Assembly (NCBI GenBank): GCA_944389025.1
Contig: CALXKU010000001.1
Span: forward strand, 62,001 to 126,000
DNA length: 64,000 nucleotides
Reading direction: 5' to 3'
Source: an uncultured Spirochaetaceae bacterium
GTDB taxonomy: Bacteria > Spirochaetota > Spirochaetia > Sphaerochaetales > Sphaerochaetaceae
Below are positions 42,174-50,491 of the stretch, one piece after another. The stretch's first letter is position 1. The number at the start of each line of letters is the position of its first letter. Position numbers and translations under genes: made by a program. The notes beneath the pieces are model-generated. The model was not told the origin of the DNA. It did no database searches and saw only the letters and a list, made by a program, of their open reading frames with translations.

Positions 42174-43894
42174 TCAGCCTCCTTATCCCTTATCCGGATT
42201 ACGCACTCTGTGCCGCATCCGATCTTACTTGAAATACTGAAGCTCACGCTATCACCCCAAGTGTGCTCAAGGCGTTGCCTGATATTATCCAATCCTATGT
42301 GCTTGAACATCCCTTCCCCTTTGCTCTCTTTTTTCTGAGTATCGAAACCGACACCGTTATCTGCAACCATTATAACGGTATTTTCTCCGAATTTCCTCGC
42401 AATTATCGCAACCGCTCCCGTTCCCCTTGGTTCTATGCCATGGAATATCGCATTCTCGACAAGGGGTTGCAGACAGAAACGTGGCAGAGCGATATCCATG
42501 CACTCATCATCCATGCTCCTGTAGTAGCTTATCGTATTGCCATAACGGTATTTCATTATAACAAGGTAGTCATCAATGAAGCTCATCTCTTCCGAAAGAG
42601 TTACTATGTTCGCATCCCTTTTAGATATGTTCTTCATGAGACGCGAGAGGGAGGTGATCATCTCACTGATTCCATCCGCCTTCTGTATCTTGGCCATCCA
42701 TTTGATGGCATTGAACGTGTTGTATAGGAAATGGGGGTCTATCTGGCTCGAGAGCATCCTGTATTCGAGTTCAAGCTTTTTCCTCTCATCTTCCAGTCTT
42801 TTTTCCATCAGATCCGTCACTTCGGAAGAGAGGCTGTTTATTCCCCGTCCGATCAGGCCGAACTCGTCATCGGTGTTTATCGTCTCATCGGTTGAGAAAT
42901 CGATCTCCTGTATCTTCTCTATCCTTTTTGCGAGCCTCTTAACTGGAGCGTAAAGCACTCTGTTAAGATATATTGCAAGGGTTAGGGTTATTATGAGTAT
43001 TGCGCCTCCTATGAGAACTGCAAGCATTACCAGAGGCATCGTACTCTCGCTTCCAATCAGGCTGGGTGTATCAAAGTAGAGGTAAATTGAGAAAGAATTG
43101 CTTTCATCCGTGCAAAAGAGTAGGTAAAGCCCATCATCCTCTTTATATATGCTTCCGCTCCCGCCTTCAAATATAAGCTCTGAGCTATCTCGTGTCAGGC
43201 CAGGGGTAGGGATGAGACTGCCATTATCAACCTTGTATGCCATATCAGAGAATCGCACGTAAAGCTTTGCTTCATTCATCCTCTGATATGTATATATGTT
43301 TTTAAGAAGGGCATCGATGCTCACTGATGCGTAGACATGTCCGATCGTGAGGGCGTTATTGTAATCTATGATCGGGCGTACGGTCGCTATTACCTGGTAA
43401 TTCCTGTGCGCAAGATCGGAGAAGAAGACGCCGCTGAAAGCATTCTCCTCGTCAATGTGTCCGAGTTCTGTTATAAAATAATCTTTTCTCAGCGGAAGAC
43501 CTGCTGTTATGTTAGGTCCTCCAGCTTGCAGGAAATTTGAATATGCACTGTCAGATACGATGAAGCGGTCAATCACATTGTAGGCGGGGTTTGACTGTAC
43601 CATGTTTTTAAAGCTGTCGTAATATGAGTTCAAATCAGAATCAAAATAGCTTAAGTGATATTTCAGCTCATTATCTATTGCCATCCTCGTTACAAGGGCT
43701 TTCACATCATCAAGATTGCCGCTCACCTCATTTAGAAGAAGGGAGAGGGAGAATGAATTGTTCTGGGCTGTGTTCATCAGGGCATAGCTGTTCGCAACCG
43801 TCCATACTGTAAGAGTATAGACGATGAGGAAGAACAGGAGGAGAATCGTACTTAGAAGAATGATTCTGGCTCTGACGGAGTGAAATATCTTCAT
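42170..43894 (-). CDS. YesM-type sensor histidine kinase
   Basis: A 574-residue membrane kinase: transmembrane segment at about 10-32, periplasmic Cache-like sensor to about 285, second transmembrane segment (MLAVLIGGAILIITLTLAIYL in part, about 283-303), HAMP, then the LytS/YesM-type phosphoacceptor block SQIDPHFLYNTFNAIKWM with His near residue 395, and an ATPase domain with DNGVGFD. It should detect a carbohydrate or its binding protein and phosphorylate the YesN regulator. A GATAAT ends 7 nt before its ATG; no Shine-Dalgarno. Confidence 0.93.
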   Translation of the reverse strand: MKIFHSVRARIILLSTILLLFFLIVYTLTVWTVANSYALMNTAQNNSFSLSLLLNEVSGNLDDVKALVTRMAIDNELKYHLSYFDSDLNSYYDSFKNMVQSNPAYNVIDRFIVSDSAYSNFLQAGGPNITAGLPLRKDYFITELGHIDEENAFSGVFFSDLAHRNYQVIATVRPIIDYNNALTIGHVYASVSIDALLKNIYTYQRMNEAKLYVRFSDMAYKVDNGSLIPTPGLTRDSSELIFEGGSGSIYKEDDGLYLLFCTDESNSFSIYLYFDTPSLIGSESTMPLVMLAVLIGGAILIITLTLAIYLNRVLYAPVKRLAKRIEKIQEIDFSTDETINTDDEFGLIGRGINSLSSEVTDLMEKRLEDERKKLELEYRMLSSQIDPHFLYNTFNAIKWMAKIQKADGISEMITSLSRLMKNISKRDANIVTLSEEMSFIDDYLVIMKYRYGNTISYYRSMDDECMDIALPRFCLQPLVENAIFHGIEPRGTGAVAIIARKFGENTVIMVADNGVGFDTQKKESKGEGMFKHIGLDNIRQRLEHTWGDSVSFSISSKIGCGTECVIRIRDKEAE

Positions 43895-43958
43895 AAAAGA
43901 AATTATCTCGCAAATCAGCTCTTAACTCAATAATGAAAATATTACATATCATCGTATT

Positions 43959-44020
43959 ATTTTACATGCCATATCAACCGAAGTGTAAGAAAATCGATAT
44001 TCCTTCAAATATTTTACATG
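43959..44020. promoter_or_regulatory. Two direct repeats ATTTTACATG upstream of the first binding-protein gene
   Basis: Identical 10-mers at 43959-43968 and 44011-44020. The same 10-mer occurs at 47361-47370 upstream of the second binding-protein gene, at nearly the same distance from the start (72 and 69 nt). Candidate AraC/YesN-type sites. Confidence 0.45.
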
Positions 44021-44082
44021 TTGCTACTTAAAAAAGGGCTTTAGGGTTAACATATAACATTCTGTTAACAATAGGAGGAAAT

Positions 44083-45363
44083 ATGAAAAAGGCATTAGCT
44101 TTACTTCTTGTTGCACTTATTTCTCTCTCAGCAGTGTTTGCTGGAGGTTCATCCGAAAGCGCGGATGATGGAAAGACTACTCTTACATGGGCTATCTGGG
44201 ATTACGCTACGACACCTTATTATGATGCCCTTATCGATGCTTACGAGGCATCGCATCCGGATGTGAATGTCGAGGTCATCGACCTTGGTTCTGCCGACTA
44301 CCAGACAGCTCTCCAGATCCAGCTCTCAGGTGGCGGCTCAGAGTTCGATGTTGTCGCAGTAAAGGATATTCCTGGTTACAATAACCTCGTCAAGGCAGGA
44401 CTTCTGGCTGACCTCACACCTCTTGCAGAGCGCGATGGAATCGATACATCCCTCTATGGCGGAATCGTTGAGCAGGTAACAGTCGATGGAAAGTTCTATG
44501 AGCTTCCTTTCAGAAGCGATTTCTGGGTTCTCTTCTACAACAAGGACCTCTTCGATGCAGCCGGAGTTCCATATCCGACTAACGACATGACATTCGAGGA
44601 GTATGATGCGCTTGCACGTCAGATGACAAGCGGAAGCGGAGCATCCAAGGTCTATGGTGCGCACTACCACACATGGAGGAGCGCTATCCAGCTCTTCGGC
44701 ATCCTTGATGGAAAGCATCAGATTACAGACGGAGGGGATTACAGCTACCTCAAGCCGTATTATGAGATGGCGCTTGCCCAGCAGGCAGACGGAATCGTGC
44801 AGGACTATGCAACACTCAAGACGAGCAACATCCACTACTCGGGAGTATTCTACAACGAGTCCGTTGCCATGATGAACATGGGATCATGGTATATCGCTAC
44901 CCTGATTGCAGCTAACAATGACGGAACATCCGATGCTGAGAACTGGGGAATCGTGAAGTATCCTCACGCAGAAGGTGTCGAGCCAGGTACGACGCTTGGA
45001 ACTATCACAGCTCTCGCAATTCCTTCCGGAACAGATCAGAGCGAGGAAGCTTGGGATTTCGTTAAGTTCGTCTGCGGAGAAGAGGGTGCCAAGGCTCTTG
45101 CAGGAACTGGAAACTTCCCAGCACTTACAAACGACGATATCAACAATATCATCGCAGCAACTCCTGGATTCCCTACCGATGAGGCTTCAAAGGAAGCTCT
45201 TAACGTTGCACAGCTCTATCTTGAGATGCCGCTGCACGACAAGAGTGCCGAGATCGAGGTCGTACTCAACGAGTTCCATGACCAGATCATGACAGGCAAC
45301 ATGTCTGTTGATGAGGGGCTTGCTGAGATGGGCAGAAGGGTTGACGAGGTTCTCGCCAACTGA
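44083..45363 (+). CDS. ABC transporter solute-binding protein, copy 1
   Basis: A 426-residue family-1 sugar-binding protein. Signal peptide MKKALALLLVALISLSAVFA, then GGSSES; no lipobox Cys. LTWAIWDYATTPYYDALIDA is the typical start of the mature fold, and residues 164-271 match copy 2 exactly. It has a good AGGAGG site. A hairpin separates it from two permease genes; the YesMN pair and cytosolic lyase are divergent. Likely cargo is an oligosaccharide, identity unknown. Confidence 0.92.
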   Translation: MKKALALLLVALISLSAVFAGGSSESADDGKTTLTWAIWDYATTPYYDALIDAYEASHPDVNVEVIDLGSADYQTALQIQLSGGGSEFDVVAVKDIPGYNNLVKAGLLADLTPLAERDGIDTSLYGGIVEQVTVDGKFYELPFRSDFWVLFYNKDLFDAAGVPYPTNDMTFEEYDALARQMTSGSGASKVYGAHYHTWRSAIQLFGILDGKHQITDGGDYSYLKPYYEMALAQQADGIVQDYATLKTSNIHYSGVFYNESVAMMNMGSWYIATLIAANNDGTSDAENWGIVKYPHAEGVEPGTTLGTITALAIPSGTDQSEEAWDFVKFVCGEEGAKALAGTGNFPALTNDDINNIIAATPGFPTDEASKEALNVAQLYLEMPLHDKSAEIEVVLNEFHDQIMTGNMSVDEGLAEMGRRVDEVLAN

Positions 45364-45382
45364 TCGCTTTCCGATTGAATGG

Positions 45383-45409
45383 TTCAGCCGCAGAACTTTT
45401 GCGGCTGAA
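45383..45409 (+). terminator. Intercistronic hairpin after binding protein 1
   Basis: TTCAGCCGCA (45383-45392) pairs perfectly with TGCGGCTGAA (45400-45409), followed by TCTGTTTTAAA. Likely partial terminator or mRNA-stabilising structure inside the operon. Confidence 0.7.
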
Positions 45410-45429
45410 TCTGTTTTAAAGGGTTTGCT

Positions 45430-46395
45430 ATGTTGAAAAAGAAGGAAAGTGAAGCTCCTGCTTTCACAGCAAACGGGCTTCCAATAGATAGAAGTATCAA
45501 GATTGTGAAATCGAAAGCAGCAAAGAGGGAAGAGGTGAAGAGGAATCTTGTCGCCTATTCCTTCATTGCCCCGAATTTCATCGGTTTCGCCATTTTCACA
45601 CTTGTTCCGATCGTATTCGCCTTCGCACTTGCCTTCCTCAACTGGAACGGTAATACGGAGATGACATGGGCAGGTCTTGATAACTTCAAGTACATATTCA
45701 CGAATGAGATGTTCCTCGCATCACTGAAGAACACCTTCGTTTACACGATAGGAACTGTGCCTCTTACACTTGTTGTGGCTCTTTTCCTTGCTATCGTGCT
45801 TAATCAGAAGATCAGAGGACGTAACTTCTTCAGAACCGTATCGTTCTTCCCGTATGTTGGTTCTCTCGTTGCAATCACGGCAGTATGGAACATGCTCTTC
45901 AATCCGTCGATGGGACCTATTAACGAGATTCTCATACGTCTCGGAGTCGAGGATCCTCCCCGCTGGATTGCCGATAACGACTGGGCGATGTTCACCATCG
46001 TGCTCTTTTCAGTCTGGAAGTACATGGGCTATTACATGGTCATCTATCTGGCAGGACTTCAGGGAATCAACACCGAGCTTTATGAGGCGGCATCAATTGA
46101 TGGCGTGAATACCTGGCAGAAATTCTGGTATGTGACACTCCCTCAGCTGAGGAACACGACGTTCTTCATCCTGATCATGCTCACAATCCAGTGCTTCAAG
46201 GTATATGATATCGTATACATGCTCGCTGGAGCGGGTTCCGGAGCCCTCAGTCAGGCGACAACGGTTCTCGTATATGAGATTTACAACAGCGCGTTCCGTT
46301 ACTGGAGACTCGGAGTTGCTTCTGCGGAGGCTCTCGTTCTCTTTGCAATCGTGCTTGTTGTCACGATCGTGCAGTTCAAGCTCGATAAGGAGTAG
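45430..46395 (+). CDS. ABC transporter permease (MalF type)
   Basis: A 321-residue permease with a 45-residue charged N-terminal extension (KIVKSKAAKREEVKRN) before six transmembrane segments. EAA loop YEAASIDGVNTWQKFWYVTLP at about residues 220-240. Works with the 46408 permease; the ATPase is not encoded here. Confidence 0.93.
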   Translation: MLKKKESEAPAFTANGLPIDRSIKIVKSKAAKREEVKRNLVAYSFIAPNFIGFAIFTLVPIVFAFALAFLNWNGNTEMTWAGLDNFKYIFTNEMFLASLKNTFVYTIGTVPLTLVVALFLAIVLNQKIRGRNFFRTVSFFPYVGSLVAITAVWNMLFNPSMGPINEILIRLGVEDPPRWIADNDWAMFTIVLFSVWKYMGYYMVIYLAGLQGINTELYEAASIDGVNTWQKFWYVTLPQLRNTTFFILIMLTIQCFKVYDIVYMLAGAGSGALSQATTVLVYEIYNSAFRYWRLGVASAEALVLFAIVLVVTIVQFKLDKE

Positions 46396-46407
46396 GAGGG
46401 TAGATAT

Positions 46408-47244
46408 ATGATGATTGAATCTAGTGGACAGAAAGTACTCAAGGTACTCTTATACGTATTCCTTATCATAATGGCTGCAATCATGCTCCTGCCTTTCCTA
46501 TGGATGCTTTCAGCTTCGCTAAAGCAGGACAGGGATGTTTTTACATTCCCGATCCAGTGGATCCCGGCAGAGCCTGAATGGGGAAACTACAGCAGGATAT
46601 GGACTCAGATTCCGCTTCTGACATATATCCTCAATACTGTTAAGCTTACAATCATAGTAACGCTTTTACAGCTCTTCACATCATCCTTTGCCGCATACGC
46701 ATTCGCAAAGCTGAGATTCAAGGGGCGCAATGCACTCTTTCTCGGCTATATAGCTACGATAGCGGTTCCATGGCAGGCATACATGGTACCTCAGTTCATG
46801 ATGCTCAGAGGCATGGGGCTTAACAATACCCACCTTGCAATCATAATCCTTCAGGCGTTCAGCGCTTTCGGAGTGTTCATGATGAAGCAGTTCTACGAGG
46901 GAATCCCGACGGAACTCTGTGAGGCGGCAAGAATCGATGGAATGACAGAGTATGGAATTTATGCGAAGATCATGCTTCCGCTTGCAAAGCCGTCACTCTC
47001 GACACTGACGATCTTCACGTTCGTAAACACATGGAACGACTTCCTTGGTCCTTACATTTACCTCACAAGGGACAACCTGAAGACGATACAGCTTGGACTG
47101 AGAAGCTTCATAGGTCAGTATTCTTCAGAATACGGGCTTATCATGGCAGGTTCCGTCGTTACGATGATTCCTGTCATAGCGGTCTTCCTGGCGCTTCAGA
47201 AATACTTCGTTGAAGGTGTTGCTTCCAGCGGACTTAAAGGTTGA
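46408..47244 (+). CDS. ABC transporter permease (MalG type)
   Basis: A 278-residue permease, six transmembrane segments, EAA loop CEAARIDGMTEYGIYAKIMLP (about 170-190) and TWNDFLGPYIYL. It has AGGAGGG upstream and two adjacent ATG codons at the start. It is followed by a terminator, after which a second binding-protein gene has its own leader. Confidence 0.93.
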   Translation: MMIESSGQKVLKVLLYVFLIIMAAIMLLPFLWMLSASLKQDRDVFTFPIQWIPAEPEWGNYSRIWTQIPLLTYILNTVKLTIIVTLLQLFTSSFAAYAFAKLRFKGRNALFLGYIATIAVPWQAYMVPQFMMLRGMGLNNTHLAIIILQAFSAFGVFMMKQFYEGIPTELCEAARIDGMTEYGIYAKIMLPLAKPSLSTLTIFTFVNTWNDFLGPYIYLTRDNLKTIQLGLRSFIGQYSSEYGLIMAGSVVTMIPVIAVFLALQKYFVEGVASSGLKG

Positions 47245-47263
47245 TGCGTATATTATATCTTTT

Positions 47264-47294
47264 ACAGGCCGGTATCTGCCGGCCTGTGATTTTT
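47264..47294 (+). terminator. Terminator after the permease genes
   Basis: ACAGGCCGG-TATCTG-CCGGCCTGT (47264-47287) followed by GATTTTT. Confidence 0.85.
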
Positions 47295-47360
47295 ACATTG
47301 TATAGTAAGATTTTATATCCTGTTTTATCCCTACGATAAATAGTTAATATTTTTCGGTAA

Positions 47361-47370
47361 ATTTTACATG
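47361..47370. promoter_or_regulatory. ATTTTACATG element upstream of binding protein 2
   Basis: Third copy of the 10-mer found twice before binding protein 1, located 69 nt before the start of copy 2. Confidence 0.4.
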
Positions 47371-47429
47371 TCGAATCTCTTGATGCGGCGATAAGGTTTT
47401 ATCATAAGGTAAAAATCAAAGGAGGAAAC

Positions 47430-48710
47430 ATGAAAAAAGCATTAGCTTTACTTCTTATTGCACTTATTTCTCTCTCAGCAGTGTTTGCTGGAGGTTCATC
47501 CGAAAGCGCAGCTGATGGAAAGACGACCCTCACTTGGGCCGTGTGGGATTATGCTACGACATCTTATTATGATGCCCTTATCGATGCTTACGAGGCATCG
47601 CACCCGGATGTGAATGTCGAGGTCATCGACCTTGGTTCTGCTGACTATCAGACAGCTCTCCAGATTCAGCTCTCAGGTGGTGGCTCAGAGTTCGATGTTG
47701 TTGCAATCAAAGATATTCCTGGCTATAACAACCTCTATAAGGCGGGACTCCTGGCCGATCTTGCTCCTCTTGCAGAGCGCGATGGTCTCGACCTCTCACT
47801 TTATGGTGGTATCATAGAGCAGATTTCAATAGGGGACAGCTTCTATGAGCTTCCATTCAAGAGTGATTTCTGGGTTCTCTTCTATAACAAGGACCTCTTC
47901 GATGCAGCCGGCGTTCCGTATCCGACTAACGACATGACATTCGAGGAGTATGATGCGCTTGCACGTCAGATGACAAGCGGAAGCGGAGCATCCAAGGTCT
48001 ATGGTGCGCACTACCACACATGGAGGAGCGCTATCCAGCTCTTCGGCATCCTTGATGGAAAGCATCAGATTACAGACGGAGGGGATTACAGCTACCTCAA
48101 GCCGTATTATGAGATGGCGCTTGCCCAGCAGGCAGACGGAATCGTGCAGGACTATGCAACACTCAAGACGAGCAACATCCACTACTCGGGAGTATTCTAC
48201 AACGAGTCCGTTGCCATGATGAACATGGGATCATGGTATATCGCCACCCTTATCACAGCGAATCAGACGGGACAGTCCGATGCCCAGAACTGGGGAATCG
48301 TTAAGTATCCTCACGCTGAAGGCATAGAGCCGGGAACAACACTCGGAACCATCGGAGCCCTTGCAATCCCTTCAAGCTCCAAGCAGCAGGAAGCGGCCTG
48401 GGATTTCGTTAAGTTCGTCTGCGGAGAAGAGGGTGGAAAGGCACTTGCCGGAACCGGTAACTTCCCTGCATATCAGATTCCTGAGGTCAAGGACATAGTC
48501 GCTTCTCTTGAAGGTTTCCCACAGGACCAGAATTCCAAGGACGCTCTTTCTGTGACACAGCTCTATCTTGAGATGCCGTTGCACGACAAGAGTGCTGAGA
48601 TAGAGGTCGTACTCAACGAGTTCCATGATCAGATCATGACAGGCAACATGTCTGTTGATGACGGACTTGCTGAGATGGGCAAAAGGGTTGACGCAGTTCT
48701 TGCAAACTAA
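47430..48710 (+). CDS. ABC transporter solute-binding protein, copy 2
   Basis: A 426-residue near-duplicate of the protein at 44083: same length, same signal peptide apart from Val15 to Ile, and GGSSES after cleavage. A central 326-bp segment (47919-48244) is identical to 44572-44897 at every base, whereas the flanks differ at many synonymous and some coding positions, including residues about 106-135 and 275-405. It has its own leader and a terminator on each side, so it can be expressed independently and may broaden ligand range. Confidence 0.92.
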   Translation: MKKALALLLIALISLSAVFAGGSSESAADGKTTLTWAVWDYATTSYYDALIDAYEASHPDVNVEVIDLGSADYQTALQIQLSGGGSEFDVVAIKDIPGYNNLYKAGLLADLAPLAERDGLDLSLYGGIIEQISIGDSFYELPFKSDFWVLFYNKDLFDAAGVPYPTNDMTFEEYDALARQMTSGSGASKVYGAHYHTWRSAIQLFGILDGKHQITDGGDYSYLKPYYEMALAQQADGIVQDYATLKTSNIHYSGVFYNESVAMMNMGSWYIATLITANQTGQSDAQNWGIVKYPHAEGIEPGTTLGTIGALAIPSSSKQQEAAWDFVKFVCGEEGGKALAGTGNFPAYQIPEVKDIVASLEGFPQDQNSKDALSVTQLYLEMPLHDKSAEIEVVLNEFHDQIMTGNMSVDDGLAEMGKRVDAVLAN

Positions 48711-48731
48711 GAGTTTTTATCTGATTTTCTG

Positions 48732-48762
48732 ACAGGTCGGGAATTTCTCGACCTGTTTTTTT
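48732..48762 (+). terminator. Terminator of binding protein 2
   Basis: ACAGGTCG (48732-48739) pairs with CGACCTGT (48749-48756), 9-nt loop, then TTTTTTT. Confidence 0.9.
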
Positions 48763-48939
48763 AGGCGCTTCTCATTCATTAATTCTTCCATCCATTTATT
48801 CCTATATTCACTTCTTCTTCAATATGTAAAATATTCGTATATAAGATAATTTCTTTTACTTAATTTAATATGTTTTGCCTTTTTTTTATATTTTATCTTA
48901 TAATTTTATAAAGAAAATATATTTTTATGGAGATTCACG

Positions 48940-49722
48940 ATGGATGATAATGAAAAATATAATATAAAAGTAGTGGAGCGCTGTTTCAAGATTCTTGATC
49001 TCGCATGTCGCAAGCATATTCCAATCTCTATACAGGACGTATGCGATGAGCTTGATGTCAACAGCAATATGGCGTTCAGATTGCTTACCAGCATACAGAG
49101 AGCGGGCTATCTTGATAAGAACCCCGTAACCGGTCTTTTCTCCCTTTCCCTCAAGTGTCTGGGGCTGTCGAGGACTGCTCTTCAGTCCATGGAGATAAGA
49201 AAGCTTACCATGCCTTATCTTGAACTCTTATGGACGAATTTCCAGAAGGCAAATGTGAATATGGGGGTTAGAAACGGGCCGGAGATTCTCATAATTGACA
49301 GGATAGACGGGCAGTCCCTTCCTCGCACTTATTTCACCCCAGGACGCGTCATCCCATTCCATTGTACAGGGCTTGGAAAGGTTCTCTGCTCGCAGATGAG
49401 TGAGAGTGAAGTTGATGAGATGATTGAGGCCGGCGGCGGGCTCAAGGCATTCACACCCGAAACCATTACGGAGAAGAAGGCCCTCATGAAGGAACTTGAG
49501 AGCGTCAGGATTGAAGGGGTAGGACGAGACAGGAACGAGTATATAAGCGGGGATAACTGCAGTGCTGTTCCTATAATGAACGGAGATGGTAAAATCGTGG
49601 CAGCGATTTCCGTAAGCGCTCTTGAGCCAAACATGTCAAAGGATGAGATAGAGGGGGCAATCCCGAAACTCAAGGAGATGGCCAACAGGATATCCAGCAT
49701 GCTAGGCTACTACGCCGTATGA
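48940..49722 (+). CDS. IclR-family transcriptional regulator
   Basis: A 260-residue regulator. N-terminal winged helix (PISIQDVCDELDVNSNMAFRLL, about 25-47) and C-terminal effector domain (FHCTGLGKVLCSQMSESEVDE, GVGRDRNEYISGDNCSAVPI with the usual Cys/Ala pocket, then AAISVSALEPN). Family members commonly bind sugar-acid catabolites. It probably controls the galactarate/glucarate genes that follow. GGAG precedes the ATG by about 7 nt and a terminator follows the gene. Confidence 0.92.
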   Translation: MDDNEKYNIKVVERCFKILDLACRKHIPISIQDVCDELDVNSNMAFRLLTSIQRAGYLDKNPVTGLFSLSLKCLGLSRTALQSMEIRKLTMPYLELLWTNFQKANVNMGVRNGPEILIIDRIDGQSLPRTYFTPGRVIPFHCTGLGKVLCSQMSESEVDEMIEAGGGLKAFTPETITEKKALMKELESVRIEGVGRDRNEYISGDNCSAVPIMNGDGKIVAAISVSALEPNMSKDEIEGAIPKLKEMANRISSMLGYYAV

Positions 49723-49727
49723 GAAAA

Positions 49728-49754
49728 CCTCTCCGAAAGGAGAGGCTTTGTTTT
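49728..49754 (+). terminator. Terminator of the iclR gene
   Basis: Perfect CCTCTCC-GAAA-GGAGAGG hairpin (49728-49745) followed by CTTTGTTTT. Confidence 0.85.
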
Positions 49755-49769
49755 GCGTAAAAATACGAA

Positions 49770-50491
49770 TCACGTGATTGGTGCGGGATTGAAGATGCAC
49801 ATGTCGTTATGGAAGTCATATATGTCGCTGTATGGCTTTTTTATTCCGCTTGCGACATCGAGTATGAAGTTGAATATCTCACATCCGACCTCGCTTATCG
49901 TCTTCTCTCCTGTTGCGACGTCTCCAGCGGAGATGTCAATCAGGTCGAACCAGTGCTCCTTGAGCTCATTTCTGCTTGATACCTTTATAACAGGTGCTAC
50001 CTCAAGGCCGTAAGGGGTTCCTCTTCCTGTCATGAAAACCTGGAGTCCTATGCCGCTTGCAACCTGTGATGGGCCGCATACGATATCGCTTGCAGGGGTT
50101 GCTGCGAATATCAAGCCCTTCTTTGTCGGCTTCTCAGCTGGTGAGAGCACTTCGACAATAGGGCTTGTGCCGCTCTTGGCAATCGATCCCATGGCCTTTT
50201 CGACTATGTTTGCAAGTCCTCCTTTCTTGTTTCCCGGAGTAGGGTTGGCATCCCTGTCCACACCTCCATCGGCAAGGTAGTCATCATACCATTTCATCTC
50301 AGAGGCGAGCTTATCGCAAACTTCCTTTGAAACGCAGCGCTCGGCAAGCAGGTTGACTCCATCCCTTACTTCCGTGACTTCTGAGAAGAGGACAGTGGCC
50401 CCACCTTTTACAAGCATGTCCGCAGCAGGTTTGCCGTGATGCCAGAGAAAGCGTCAGAGCCTCCACACTGCATTCCGATAAGGAGATCGGA
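49770..50491 (-). pseudogene. garD: Galactarate dehydratase remnant (C-terminal half, frameshifted)
   Basis: The minus strand reads [21 protein letters not shown] in one frame (about 50491-50432) and continues as [20 protein letters not shown] in another, exactly as in GarD, so one C is missing at about 50429-50431. The rest follows GarD closely to the C-terminus ([41 protein letters not shown]). The N-terminal half, roughly 270 residues by comparison with Escherichia coli GarD, is absent: at 50491 the sequence passes directly into plus-strand gudD. The remaining ORF from 50417 is only 215 codons. It cannot encode active enzyme. Confidence 0.85.

Noticed and set aside
44338-44835. Long minus-strand frame inside binding protein 1, repeated at 47826-48182
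   Set aside because: Both arise because the two plus-strand genes share nearly identical DNA; there is no ribosome site or promoter and the product is not protein-like in composition.
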